DNA from: Diplocarpon mali | Lineage: Eukaryota > Ascomycota > Leotiomycetes > Helotiales > Drepanopezizaceae | DNA: 64,000 nucleotides | Assembly: GCA_024741835.1 (NCBI GenBank) | Contig: JAENRP010000090.1 | Coordinates: 31,415-95,414, forward strand | Direction: 5' to 3' | Shown here: positions 21,562 through 34,970 of the stretch, piece after piece | How the letters are laid out: each line of letters opens with the position of its first letter | Numbering within the stretch: position 1 is the stretch's first letter | Program-made: the position numbers and the translations under genes | Notes under the pieces: model-generated | The model's input: the letters and a program-made list of their open reading frames with translations, nothing else | What the model was told of the DNA's origin: nothing | Database searches by the model: none

Positions 21562-24500
21562 CACAGCTCTTTTGCGTTTTTTGTGATATTTTACAAGTCG
21601 TGGAAGTTAGCACGAGGCAGGTGTGGGAAGAGAATTGGGGCGAAAGGGCGGGCAGCTGGACCGTGCCCTAGTAAATTGTGATAGCCTTAATTTGAACAAG
21701 ACTCGGAGGCCACAGACTTACAAGCACCTAGAGTACAATTAATTAATTGATCTGTATGCAATCCCCAAAGACAGTCTTTCTCCTTATTCTTATTCAAGAG
21801 GAGGCTTGCAATTGAGATCATCTGCTAATCTTGCTGCAACTCAGAACCGAAGCTTGAAAGAGCCACATAACATATAGAGGCAAATATAAGTACCACAGAG
21901 CAATTTTTATACTCAAAAAACTTGCTTCTAAATCCTAACAACTGCGAAAAGAGCGTGCTGCAATCTGTGTAGGAACTGGGGTCATACGGCCACCACTGGG
22001 CTACACAATAGAGTGAATAACACTTTGAGGGGATCAATGGCCTTGTTCTATGATATACAAGGTACATAGGTCCATTACACAGGATTAAAAGACGGCAGGA
22101 AAAGTGACACACAGAACGCAGTCATGAGAATATGCCAAGAAGGGCTTTGGTAGGCTTTCAGGCCTACTGGTACATTACAGCCAAGATAAGCTCATACCAG
22201 ACGGTTTAGCATAGCATAGTCATGCGATGAATGGAAATATGGAGTTTCAAAATAGATATAACCGCCTAGAGCAGATTGCGGTGCAACAACTTAGCAAAAA
22301 TATAGTTTCTTAGTGAGAATACAGTAACTCCTCAATAGGAACTCCAGATACAAGTCTTGCGATAAATTCAAGCTCAGATTTAGGTTCAAATGCAGATTTG
22401 CGTTTTTACGGATTATATTTCTCCGTAGAGTTTCTGAAATTTGCAAAAAGCCATACCAAAATAACATCTCGTAATTGCCGACAGTAGCCATCACTTGATA
22501 TGTTTGCGAGGCTAGAAGCTAGTCTTGCGCAGGCTCAAGCCACACTCAAACTTCATAAAAGCTATACAATTTTCCAACACATCGCAGCAGCTCCTTTCAA
22601 TCGTTCTAGCGATAGGAAGGCTTTTCGCCGCTTCTATCTAAGTCAAGCAAAATTGTACTTGCAATTTCTGCTGATCCTTTCTTCTGATCAATCACCAAGC
22701 CTTCTGATTAATTTGTCTCCTTTTAGGGCGCGGATATCATCAAGAAGCTTACGAACTAGGTTCGCGTAGTGGGCTACAGCGCAGAAGGTTTTGCTTACGA
22801 GAAGGAGCCTCTTGAAAGCTCACAGCATCGCGAACCCTTCTGGCGATACCAGTGGCTGATTATGGATTAACTTTAGAGCCACCTATCCCTCGAACACAAA
22901 GTCCTACCCGACAACCCCAAAGATAACAATCCAGGTGTTGGGTTTCAGAGTCTGCTTTGACACGTGTTCACGATTGCACCGAGAATGGCAACATCCATAC
23001 TGTAGGACGGGATCAGGAGCTTCTCGATGAAAATATTTTCCCTAAAGAAGACCAGAATGCTTTAGAAGAGATTGGGGGGCTTTGGAAGGAAAAGCTGCCG
23101 GGCTTCACTCCCAGAGTACGTACAACATCATCTACCTTCCTGCTTACTAGTACTCAACTCAAAGAAGCTAATCTGCGAGGCAGGAGATTCTGGTTCCAGT
23201 ACACCCTGTTCAACGCAAAACTGGCTTTTGGAAAGAGAACATAGATGAAGATTCGAACGACCGAAGCGCAACTTGCTTAAGTTTAATGATCAGTAGGTCT
23301 CTGGCGAGGAGAATTACGAGCCCTCTGGCAGGTCAAAGATGGAACAACTGCTTGCATCTTAGCATCTGCTGCGTTTTTGAGGGTTACAAAGAACCCTGAG
23401 TCTACGTATGCTCTGTATTGCATGGCGTTCTCAGAGCCAATTGAACCCAGCCCAACTTCTGCCACTCATTTGTTTCACTTGATTGATACATTAAGCTCAA
23501 CTACCTGAAGTTCCGCAGGTCCTCTTCGAATCACAGATCTAGCAGGCTTGATCTGGATTCAGTTTAAGTCATGATAGTAGCAAAGCTCCTCAATTGAGAT
23601 AGCCGCTCTCCTCATAGCGCAGCTTAAAATCTCAGGTTCCACGGCGTTATTGCGGAGTCCGAGAGAGCGAAGACCTCTCGAAGTAAAAAACTCTTTTATT
23701 CTGAGGGGAGATAGCCCACGCAATGAAACTATGACAGCTGAGTTGCTCAAATAAAGTAAAATTCCACAAGATAACTGCGAAGACTTCTGAACATATTCAC
23801 AGGTATTTTAATGCAAAAAACACACACAAACACCTTCATTAAAAGAGATTTAGCCTGTTTGAGTCAAAACATGACGCACGATTTTGGAAAGGGAGAATCA
23901 TTAAATCTGACGAATGACCTTGTCACAAGAAGAGGGGGAGAGAGGGCTGTTGTCTTTCTCAAGATTTCATCGAGATTAGACAGCCCTTCGAAAGGTTGAC
24001 AGAAGGCGTCTTTAGTGCTGCAGTCAATGTAGGTGACATGTTGTCGACAACACATAAGAGAGTTTACAGGGAGAGATTATGGTGTCGAATTAAGGTTGTG
24101 GGGACGCTAATATAGCCGAAAACTTGACTTGGTGTCTAACCTTCAGCGGATATATTGAAATTGCCCCTGAATAAATCACCACTGATATAGATTTAGGCTT
24201 TCACTTTGGTCCAAAGGGTCCTTTAAAAACTCTTTATTTATCCATGGAGAGTTCTTCCAATAGATAATCCCCTCAATGACTGCGAAATAATGCTCATAAA
24301 GGAAGTGGTCAATTTCTGCACGCTCTGCATAAATCCAAATAGAGGACAAAGATGTACTATTGTAAATCTGGGATGAAGCTCTTTATAATGATTAGTATGA
24401 TTCTATATTGATAGTCCTTACTTAAGAAAAGGTTGTCTCTATACTTGACAGAAGATGGTTCGCTTATCGAAGCCATCTTCTTGATCAAAAATCTTTGATT

Positions 24501-27500
24501 ATGCGACCTTATCTGTGTTTGAATTAGTAATGATTGAAAATAACGATAGAAATACAAATTTAACCCTTTTCAGATGAATTGATGCATTTTATATAGAAAG
24601 ACTCGCCTATATTAGTAGAATATACACGACAGTGAAGTAATCTGCGGCGAAGCAGATGTATAATTAGCAGCAGCTGGGATTAATGCCATACTTACGCACA
24701 AGGCCTTTCGTAGCGCGCCAAAGTAGGCTTTAACTGTTCTTCTTTCTAAATGCAAGTTTGTGAAATATGAAGTGCTGCATCTAGAGCGTACTATAAATAG
24801 CCCGTTATAGCGAAAGTGAGATGGTCATAAGTTTCGGTTTAAAGGTTAAGACTTGATCTTATAGCTTTATACGCCGAAACAGCGAAGCAGTTATACCGTA
24901 GCACTTCCAATTATGTTTCAAATATATTGGCAGTAAAGCCCGCTGGATTATCTGGTTAACTATGCAAATAATCATTTCCAAGCGTATAGTCACTTTTTCA
25001 TACCTCGAGAAATCCCGAACTGCTCTCGCACTTAAGTTTTCTAAAGCTAAATCAATAACTGCTTCGAGGATATATGATCTGAAAATCTGATTTCCCAAAA
25101 TAATATTACCTGAATTCCGTAAATTAAACCTGGAGTAATCATAGAGAGGTGTAGCAGTATTCCGAATTTAATTCTATTTCCTTACTTTCTAGTGACATGC
25201 AGCCTCTCCCAACAAAGCGGGAGCCAGAGGCTTGGCCTAAATAGGCTTTTAAGCCGCGGTTCGATCGCGACTCTTTATACAATTATAATTTGAATAAAAT
25301 TTTCAATGCTGTTTTTGAGCTAATAGGTCTGGCTAATATCTGACTAAGGCTATAGACGTTTTCTACTTTAGAGCTACTATTTACTATAGGATTTACGGAA
25401 ATTCTAAGAAGATCGTACCTGCAGTGAAAAGAAACTCCAGATCAGTTTAAAAGCTCGTCTAATTCACTCAGATCGCAAATTAATATTTTTCTAAATAATG
25501 ATTCTTGTAGTTTCATACAAACGACTTAGTAACCTACAATAGAAGAGCCATCGCAGATAGTAGCTTCTAGAAGATTCCAAGGCTGCTCTAATTGAGAGCA
25601 TTATGAAAAGATATGTTTTAAAATGAATTTCAGACATGGGCTAGCTAAAGTCGCCAAAACAGAAATGTAACAGCCAATGACTCTTTCTGTAAGAAGAAAT
25701 TTCTTCTACGGAGCATTACAAGCTTATCATACTGGTACATTCTTTATGTGCCATAATCTCTGAGTAGCTACTACTATTATTCATAATAAGAATTCGGGAA
25801 GTGAGTAAGATATTTAGGATAATGGTATGAGGTTGAGAACTGACTCTTGGATATATTCGCTTCAAAAACCGCGCTCATATCCTGCAACTTTGGTAAACTA
25901 AATATGCTAGTAAGAAGGCAATTTTGAATGCTATCTTGAGAAATTAAATAGTATTCTATTCCTTGAATATTCTCTGGTCTCCCAATCTAATTTCGATCAA
26001 ACCTTGATAGAATCTTTTTTTAAGGCAGAGACCAGTCCAAGGTGGCGGGATCAGCAGAATTCCATAGGAAGATCAATGAAAAAAAAGGTACCTCTGTATA
26101 TTTACCCGGTATCATCGACAGCAGCGGGAAACTTCCAGATATACTTAAGAATATAAAAGCCGAACAACAGGCGGCTCCAGCACATCTGGCCGAAGTTTTG
26201 TATCTGCAGGGATAGCGTCTCAAATAATATCTGAACCAGCCAGAGTCCGCCATTTAAGTAAGTCCCAGTGCTGCAGTAGGCATCATATCTCCACAAGTGA
26301 TATAAGTCAGCAAGATAGAGCCCAAATCTCCACCCTTGTCCAAGTGATAGTTATATATATGTGCGCTTACAGTTTTTCCATTATCGCCTTTGCCCAATAG
26401 TAACAGATTCGGGATGCAAGTCAGATATACAACGAAAAATTTTTCTTAGAAACGAAAATATTTCAACACCTATAAATTATCTCAAATTAATCTTTAAAGA
26501 GAAGTGTCGCACCTCGATCATTTCAGGTTTACCACAAATCTCCAGCAGATATGCACTCCCAAGTCCCGGTTCTATTCTGAGTCTGTGAGACTGGCAGCGG
26601 GTACGCTCTTCGTCATGTCTAGCATCTAAATGCCCTTCAGACAGTTCTCGGATTACATCTGACCGATAAAGTGGATTCTCAGCAGGAAAATACGGCCATT
26701 CTCAGGCAAAGTCTCTCTGGAAGCACTTCGGTAAATTACCTCCTCTGATAACCTTTCATTTCAATACTCCAACAATATCGATTAACTTACGGATATCCAA
26801 GTACTTGCAAGGTTCATAGTCAACTATATCCTATCAAAACTCTAGTACGTCTATAGTCCCTTTTGCTGCCGCACAGTTCTGCCGGGGCCGGCATAGAAGA
26901 GAAGAACAGGTTGGTAGAAACCGTCTATCTGTAGCTATAAATACTGCTTCTCAGTTCCTGCGGCACCCGTATTCTATTCAGTGGTCTCCCGAAACAAGAA
27001 AATCGCACATGGTGATAGTGAGAAACTTTCAGATAGTGCCTTCGGACAGATGAGCAGTTCTATAACCATGATTCTGTCCTGAAGTCTCTCTTTACTGAGA
27101 GTCAGACTTTATATATGCAAGGATATCATATATTCTTACGAGGTGGTAGTAAGGGACTGTTATGGCTTGAGTATTGCTTCGGGTCTCGAAGTGTTTCCGT
27201 ATACACTGCGGAAGAGTTTGAGGAGGACCGGCGGATAGATGTATACTGTATTGCAGGCGTCGACCATAAAGAATATAATAAGGATATAAGAGCACTATAC
27301 TGCAATGCTAGTACTGAAAAATAGCTAAACTCCCCTGGAAATACGAATAGGTTTTATCAGTTGGCGGCATGAAAGTTCTTGGTTAGTTCTTGGGAGTGCA
27401 TGGCAGACAAGTACTCTAGATAAAGAATCTATTCTCGTGGATGCTTGAATTATCAGCTCACTGTGATCAGCTGTAAGCTTTCATGCAAAAGTTCTCCGAG

Positions 27501-27861
27501 TCTCGGTCTCTTGATCCGAGATTATACGCATTAAAGTCACTTGTTTTACACAGGAGATCAATTTGAGTGAATAAAAACTCATATGCGGAAGTGTAGCAGG
27601 TAGTATCATCTTTTTATATTGAAGCTGATGCCTGAATTCAATACCAGGAGTGAACTCGCTAGTCAATCGCTTGTCATGAAGCTACTCTACTCTTTCAACG
27701 CACTAGCTGAAACGGGACCTGTATACACGTATATATGATCCTACAAGACAATCTCATAAATCTGTATTGAACACGATAAGTGCATCAAATCCAGTTTCTC
27801 TCAGAATATACTCAATCCTTGGTTGTGTAAAGATAGCCTCATCTTGCAGATCACTTGATAC
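21562..27861. other. AT-rich, gene-poor tract with decayed coding fragments
   Basis: 6.3 kb in which no intact gene is supported. Frames are short and rich in TAA/TAG. Around 22730-23470 one plus-strand frame reads like protein between stops, listed separately. The composition is consistent with old, RIP-mutated repeats, but I recognise no element type here. Confidence 0.5.
22730..23470 (+). pseudogene. Possible decayed coding sequence
   Basis: On the plus strand, phrases such as VRVVGYSAEGFAYEKEP and FGRKSCRASLPEYVQHHL can be read in one frame with stops between that are mostly TAA or TAG. This is the look of a RIP-damaged or decayed gene. The product is not recognised. It could be chance in a mixed-composition stretch. 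Confidence 0.2.
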
Positions 27862-29002
27862 ATGGCTGATGCCTTGAGACGCGAAGTAAATAAAAGGAAC
27901 AAAAAGAAAAACAAGAATAACAACAACATCAACAACATCAACATGTCAGATCAAGAGCAAAATACAAAACGTATCAAGCTAGAGGACCTGAGCTACGGCT
28001 CAAAGTGGGAGGATATACCTGTTGCTATATCTGCAAATGATTCTAATAAGTCCAAGGAAGGCTTCACAGAGCACAGCAGCTCTCAAGATTTTCTTGCCAG
28101 CATCTCCAATAATAAGAATTTTGCAGAAACAGGTTCCATCCAAGAGATCAAAGAAGAGCATTCTCCAAACATCCTTCAGATCCCACAACATGCATCTGGA
28201 AGTCCCGACGCTCAGTACAACAGGCCGCTTCAACCCAAGACTTCCATTAGAAGCCAATGGAAGTTCAGTGCCCATGCAAACCTGGGTCCCGCCAAATCGG
28301 ATAAAGTCATCGCCTATGCGAAGAAGCGAGCTACCAGTGCAGGCAGCACAGAAGTAAGTGCTCTTATTATATTCTTTTCTCAAAAAGCAGCGACTAAATC
28401 GGCTCTAGAATCCTATTGAACAGACCGAAAACTGGGGAAGGAGAGAAGTCCTCTGTTACGAAGAAGAGCTAGGCAGAGTCCGCGATAATTATGGAGGCGC
28501 CGTTCCGAAACATCTTGCATTCCGCGAAAGATCTAGCAAGTCGAGGCGATCTCCAAAACGTGCCATGGTCTGGATTACGGAAGACGAGGCAGTGCTACTA
28601 AGTGCTGACCGAGTCAGTAATGGCGGGAGCCTGCTCAAGAATCCTGCATTCGGAAGAAAAAAGGATCCAGATACAGTGCGGTTGCGACGATTATTTGAGG
28701 TTGATGTTATCGCAAATAGTAAGGTGCTTGAAGACTGGCAAGACAGACAGCGAAGACAAGCAGGGGTCAATGTCGAGTATATGACACTAGAGAGAAAGGA
28801 GGGGGTCAAGAAGGCTAAAGAGATCATTGCGGCATATCGATTACAGCGGATTAATGCGAGAAGATTAGTCTCAAAGAACAGTGCTGGCTCCGGGATTGAT
28901 ACTGACGAGGGTAGAGATGAGATGAGAGATTCTGATGCCGAGGGTGTCGATTTGGAGCAAGGAGATGAAGGCTCAAAAGCCATCAAATCAACCCAGCTAT
29001 AA
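27862..29002 (+). CDS. Hypothetical protein, 356 aa, two exons
   Basis: Exons 27862-28353 and 28424-29002 join in phase 0 across a 70-nt intron (GTAAGT ... CGACTAAAT ... AACAG). The N-terminus is MADALRREVNKRNKKKNKN followed by an Asn/Ile run; a second Met at residue 28 (MSDQEQNTKRIKLEDL) could be the true start. After a disordered Ser/Asn-rich part comes QWKFSAHANLGPAKSDKV, then a C-terminal part with ENWGRREVLCYEEELGRVR, AMVWITEDEAVLLSADR and DTVRLRRLFEVDVIANSKVL. These look structured and carry a real codon pattern. KRIKLED and SRRSPKR resemble nuclear signals. It stands alone in AT-rich sequence. No family is recognised. Confidence 0.6.
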
Positions 29003-29541
29003 TTCCTGGATATTCTCAAGACAACAGCACTGGCCGAAACCGACTCGAACAACCGTTACCTAAGATGGACGCCAATTTATTAAAGCGCAATTCGAACAAG
29101 ATGTTCAGCTCCACTAGCAACAATCAGATCCAATTGAATGCGCGTGAATGACAACCGTCGTCTGCCCCAGCCCTCGATGGACCGACGCACCTTTGATGTT
29201 CTCACTTTGCTATTCCCGAGAAATTCCATAAGTCTTTCGAATATATACCCTGGTGAAATGGCCAACATCAACTGATCCTCAGGCTTAAATTTTATGTATA
29301 GTAACTTGAACTAGTTAGATCGGAAAACAGAAGATTCTGGGATCTGCAGCAAGATTGGAATTCACAGGAAAATTGGAATTCTGATAAGGTTAATGGAATA
29401 AGGGTATCGAAGCAGTCTGAAATCATTACAATTACTGTATAGCAGAATGATTCTCACAAGAGGCAAGTTATTCTAGAGCAAGATCTCACTTGGAATTTGC
29501 TTCCTTGTAGATAGCTATCGAATGAAGCCTTTCGACGTAGT

Positions 29542-29862
29542 CTATACCATGGCTCCCATCACTTTTCTTCCGTCTAAAATGATGATGCCGCGACCCAGGT
29601 TCTCCGCCCGCCCCTCTTCCTCCACTGAATTTGTTTTTCCTGCCTCACTACCAATACCCAACTTGGAATAATTGCGAAAAAGTGATAGAGCCCTGTTCCG
29701 GAAGTATCCCCAAGATTCGAGCGGTAGTCTTTGCTTCGGTGCATTATTATCTGTGGCGAGGCCAAGTTTCTTTGATTTCGGAAGATTCGAAAAACAGGCT
29801 ATCCCAGGTAGAGATGTCCTGGAGGCAGAGAGGTTACGACGGCCACGACGTGTTTCTAACAT
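29542..29862 (-). CDS. Possible small basic protein, 106 aa
   Basis: An ATG-initiated minus-strand frame beginning MLETRRGRRNLSASRTSLPG and ending DGRKVMGAMV. The composition is protein-like but the opposite strand is also open, and no domain, signal or splice partner is visible. It may be non-coding. Confidence 0.2.
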   Translation of the reverse strand: MLETRRGRRNLSASRTSLPGIACFSNLPKSKKLGLATDNNAPKQRLPLESWGYFRNRALSLFRNYSKLGIGSEAGKTNSVEEEGRAENLGRGIIILDGRKVMGAMV

Positions 29863-30309
29863 AATTTGAGAGCTTTGCTACTCATATAGGATTCTGCTAG
29901 AGATTTGAGCCAAAAAAAACCCGAAACTAGAGGGCCCAGAATGAGTACTTATATTTTGTATACTTCAGGAGCGGCGTGTTACTGACACTACCAGCTTTTA
30001 TGCAATAGCGGACCGAACACCCAATCCCAAGCGCCAGAAAATAGATCACAATGGATATGGCAGCACTTGAATAATTACAGGGACAAATTAATTTGACACC
30101 ATTCACCGAAGTTTAGGGCCAACTATGGACTGATGGAGACGATCAAACGAACGGAGGCTAAGAAGATCGAGGGTCAAAAGATGAAAGAACACGCTGCGGA
30201 AATACGAATATCAAAGACTAGAAGGTTGTCCTATGCCTCTTTTTCCCTGTCTAGATTGAGGGTACAGCTTACTTGACGGTCTTAATCGACCGGGTGAGGA
30301 GGAGAGAAT

Positions 30310-30620
30310 CAGTATAGCATCACATGGAGAGCTGGCCGAGTGTAATAATGCAGAGAAAGCAAGCAGAGAGGCATTGATACGAAACCCACTTTCCCACATA
30401 AAATCTTGATGGACTTGTAGATCGTCCCCCATTTACCTCCCAGGTCAGCGTCTCGAATGTCAGGTCTCGTGCTGAGAAGCCCAACGGCAAGGTTGTTACT
30501 AGGTTTGCTGCATAAATATCGTCATCGGTCTCTGCCACTTCGCCGTTTGAGCCAAACCCATCACAGCGCCATTCGTGAGTTTCAATGACACTAATCTTTT
30601 TTCTTAACTGGTCCAGCTAC
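30310..30620 (-). pseudogene. Possible decayed exon
   Basis: A minus-strand frame without its own start reads LDQLRKKISVIETHEWRC, then DGFGSNGEVAETDDDIYAAN, LVTTLPLGFSARDLTFETL and TWE, followed by GTAAAT, a possible donor. It has no ATG upstream before a stop. It looks like one exon of a larger gene whose flanks are lost or mutated. The family is not recognised. Confidence 0.25.
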
Positions 30621-31897
30621 ACTGAATCATATTTCTTAGTTGCCAGAGTGCTAGTCGTTGCTTCTAATCGGTGCTTCTGGTCAAAGCTTTCTTTGATCCG
30701 GGTCCCTTGACAGCATGAGAGACTGATCTTGTGGATTATCCATGCCTCAAATTAGGAGCGGGCCACGCTTCTGGATAATTAGTTTTTTCCTAGTCGGATA
30801 TAAGCAAGAGGTCTAGAGCTTGTGTGAACCCAGAAGAGTCGAATCTGTATCTAGCGTTCAGATCAAAGTGTTAAGTTTGACTAAGCGTTGGTCTGGCCCT
30901 GAGGCATTGTTTCGGTACTTCTTTGATAAGTCAAAATGAAGATTGGTGGTTAGATAGTATATTCTGGCCCAGAATGTGTAGCTGTGGTCTAAGGGTCTCC
31001 CAGGGTTTTTACCACCAAACAGGTAGGTCCGAAGGATTACGAGGCCAGATTCTTTGCAACCACGAGGCAGTTTCCACCAAGATGTAAATTATCAAGCTTA
31101 AAGCGTACTAATCCTCACCCTCGCCTTGCGAAATACACACAGCTGATTAGATGAGGCAGCAGTTGTTACGCGGCGGCATGGCTCTGGTGCGCGTGTTCCT
31201 TAAATTCTGTAAATAGCTGCAGAGCCATATCTTAAAGTTTGCGAATACTTCACAAGGTAGTATTTCGCACGTCTGATTCTGCACTGAGCTCAATTTATGA
31301 AGTTCTTAATTTTGCTGGAACAATTGGGCAAGGGAAGTGAAGTTTGCAGCGGTTGATTTGTCCCTATAGAGGACGCTAGTAGAAATGCCGAAGTCTCGCC
31401 AAGAGCAGGCTTGAAAGTAAACAAATCGGCATGGGTATCCACCGCTGGGCACTTTGTAACTTTATGATTTCTGGTTACTCACCAAGATCTTTTGCAGTCT
31501 CCATGCACGTATCGCTGCATCATGATGCTAACAGAATAAAGCTTGCAAATGGTATTGAGCTGGTATACTGTACATGTTAAATTTTATATTGTGTCATTTC
31601 TTTCAACTTCCTTCAAATCTCTAGTGAAACATCCTGGCAATAGAGATAAGAACCGCATCTAGATAACAGGTCTTGGGATTCTTTCAGAAGCTGTCTTACA
31701 CAATTTTTTTCCTGACCTGTTTCTGCTTCAAGGTGAATTTCAGAATATGAAGCGATGGATAGAAGAGGCTCATGAGCTGTTCAACTTGAAGTATCCAAAC
31801 TAAGTTCTCTAGCCAGCCTATACATTTCCAAGCAAATGAAGCAAGATATATTCAGCTTAGGAAGCTTCTGGGCTATCAATACTCACTGCCCCCCTTG

Positions 31898-31924
31898 NNN
31901 NNNNNNNNNNNNNNNNNNNNNNNN
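31898..31924. other. Assembly gap
   Basis: A run of 27 N. Its left flank is pyrimidine-rich (CCCCTTG) and its right flank C-rich (CCCTACCCCCC). The true length is unknown. Confidence 0.95.
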
Positions 31925-32361
31925 CCCTACCCCCCAAATCTTGCGCAGCAGAGCAGACGTGGCAGCGTACATGATGCAAACAGAAGGTACTGAGTATATT
32001 AGCTTTTTTTAGTCTATAAAAGATTTCGGCGGGTTATGTCTCGCTCGTTATGAGATATTTGACGAGAAAAACGTTGATTACTGGTAATAGGCGCATCGAT
32101 CGCCGGGGCGGAGACGCTTGGCGATCCACCGCCCCGATCCTCGCCCATCTTCTCCGGAAATTAAGTTTTTTCCTGTGCCGTAATTGATTGAGTCGCCGCA
32201 GTAACCTTGAAAGAATAGAGGTGCGTCAGCTTGACAGGAGTTTTGAATATCCTCTCTAGGGACATTGCATATTCAACCTGCTTGATACTGGTTCTGTCCA
32301 TCATACTATTCTGATAAACTTTAACTATTGATTTTATCAGCCTCCGCTTATCGCCAAGGTA

Positions 32362-32902
32362 TTATTCACATTGATGAAGCTCAATTATGCTCCTGCTGCT
32401 CTGGCTCGTCCATTGTTGCCCTGGATCACCAGCATTACACGAAAGGCTTCTACAATATTTAGCGGCTGATTCATGGTGTTGATATCCAGAACCCCGATTT
32501 CTTTGCTGTTTGTTTGTGCCATAACCAATCAAGGTGGGACGGCGCAGCGGTGAATTTCTCTCGATATATTCGTCGCTTCGCGTTCGGTACGAGTTTCTGA
32601 AGTACGAAGGGCTAAGGTTATGATTTCCAGAGCCCTCGAATACAATATGTCGATTTTTACTATCAGAAGTTCCGCGAGCACTTCCACGAGACTCGTATTT
32701 AGATATCTCCTCATTGCCTCGCATCTAGTGCTGATCGGAAGCAAGCGGGCTTCTCTCTTTGAATCCCAATTTTGATTAGGGGATTCGCGCTACGACGTGG
32801 AAAATTTCTATCACATCCGGTCCGCTCCTTAACTTCTTGATATAGTCTCTCATCCCGGGTCCCTCCGCCCGAAGAACACGCAGCTTTCCCTCGAATATCC
32901 AT
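32362..32902 (-). pseudogene. Possible frameshifted ORF
   Basis: Two minus-strand frames abut. The first, ATG at 32902, reads MDIRGKAACSSGGGTRDERL and ends shortly after RSALDAR. The second continues in another frame with GNEEISKYESRG and RTRSDEYIERNSPLRRPTL. A single indel would join them. No family is recognised and low-complexity Arg/Ser content weakens the case. Confidence 0.2.
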
Positions 32903-34892
32903 GATATGAGGGAGAACAGTCCCTGTCTTTTGCGCATGGACTTTGTCAGCATAAGTTTGGGCTGGAGTTCGTTGCTCAGTCTAGTAGCCGTAATAAGCCA
33001 CCAGTCCTGTATGCCTGGCTCGTAGTCAATTCTACGTCCCTCTTACCGTCCCCGCTTCCGGCTTTCTATGATCATCGTCATACTCGGTTATCCACACTTA
33101 GACTCGCCATTGCGCTCCGTCTCTATTTCGTTTGTTTCGCTCGGCCTCGCCAAAGGGACGACGGCGGGGGAGGAGATGGAGATCGGGACGTACAGCTGCT
33201 GTTCGTATCACATAAGGGCGATTATATACGGTAAGACTTTGATTACCATTAGACTTAGTATTCGTTGTTGTATGTCTTACTCTCGAAGCTATTCCTCAAG
33301 AGCGTAGAAGAAAATGCGGCTATTGCCAAGCCTTGCGACCGGACACCTGATGCCCGCCCAGTATGCACGGCACATGACTGACAAATGACCTATATTCCCA
33401 TAGCTGTCCATTCATTCTCGGTCAAGGTCAGACGGAGGACTACACGTTCCGACTTGCACGTTCTCAACACGAGCAATCTATTGAGCATGCTGGTTTTCTT
33501 TTTCTCCAGTCATTGGCTCTCGAGCTGTTGCGGAGCTAGCGAGGCAGGGCTGTTCGTGTTCTCTTTTCCCCTCCCCACGCCTTCGACATGTCTTTCTTGG
33601 AATGATATAAACTTCAAGGAAGACGATTGAATAGTTTATAGTTGATGGGTTTGATTTGCCGAGAGTGGATGTGTGGTTGGAGGCTTCATGGACTTCCAGA
33701 GCAGCTACCCAGGCTAATAGATTTGCCGTGTCCCTGTTTAAATCTCAGGCCATGTGAATATTCCTCGAAATTGCTAGAAATAATTCTCTCTAGCTCTTTC
33801 ATTCCTTGTATTCTGATTAGCATGCTTAGTTCCTCGCTTCTCGCTCTGCAACCGCCAAACAATCAACGGCCATTGAGCTGTCGCTCACAAGCTGGGATGT
33901 AAGTCGTCCGCTTTGAATAAATATTCCTCCCAAGCAAGTACATTGAGGATCTTGATAAACCTATATAGTCTGTTATAAACGTCATTAGTAAAGAGTTTTG
34001 AACTCCTGGTGCAATGTCGAAGACGAAGTAGGGCCACATACTTACCCATAGGAGCCCCCAAAACACCGAGTGAGCTGCAATAAATCCGGCACAGAATGAT
34101 GAGTATGATATAATCAATGATCAGAGAGTTTGGTTTGCGAGAAATGCGGGCCGAAAGAGCGATTACATCGAGACAGGCTCTGAGAGATTTCGAAAAGGCA
34201 AGCTGAATTACGCTTGAGAGGTTAGCGAGAACGAGAGAGTTCTCCACGGCGAGTGTTACTCGGGTTATGACGAAGATGGCGCAACATGTTATCTAAGGTA
34301 TTTGTTTCTGGACGGGCTACTCGGGAAGGACTCGGGATCTAGGAGATTTTGCCGTTCAGGAATCTGTCAGAATTTAAGCGAATAATGCAAAACACACGAG
34401 CGAGCATTGACTATTGATGCATTCTGATTTTACTTCATACGAAAATATATATGAAGAACTCAAAATTAAGTTATTTGTGTCTTAGACTGCTTATAATACA
34501 ATTGATATAAAACTCAGCGAGAGTGATTTTGCAATGCTAGACTGTGTATGGCAGACGTTAATCAGGCGACTGGAAAGCAATAAAATAAGTGATGGCAAAA
34601 CTCCCTTCTTTAGTATAACTCCCGCAGCGTACGATGGAAAGCAAGCTAACAAACATGAAACTATTATTTATGCTTTTATTACCATGCCCAAACTGAAACT
34701 GCGTTGTGGAAAAAGCGGAGGGAAAGGAAGAAGAATCCCAGTTGATCTTCATCCAGAGATAGTATTCTGACCCATCAATAATACTATAAGAATATAGCGA
34801 TCGGGGTCATATATAAGGCATATGACGAGACTGAAGGAGGAGAGTGAGTCTCAGGGACACGTGATAGCCTTGGCATAGGCTGCCCTCGATTA

Positions 34893-34898
<6 letters not shown>

Positions 34899-34926
<28 letters not shown>
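34899..34926. repeat. (TC)n microsatellite
   Basis: A pure dinucleotide run of about 14 units, 45 bp beyond the stop codon of the fungalysin gene. Confidence 0.95.
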
Positions 34927-34927
<1 letters not shown>

Positions 34928-34970
34928 GATAGATCATCAACAACCATGATAAGTATTCAATCATAACTTT

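Larger units (their letters stand above)
29003..34970. other. AT-rich, gene-poor tract
   Basis: 6 kb with no confident gene. Coding-like fragments at 29542-29862, 30310-30620 and 32362-32902 are listed separately. The rest is short frames. A 27-N gap lies near the centre. Confidence 0.5.

Noticed and set aside
25200..25270. tRNA-like GGTTCGATC motif
   Set aside because: The flanking bases do not pair as a T-arm and no acceptor, D or anticodon arms can be drawn around it.
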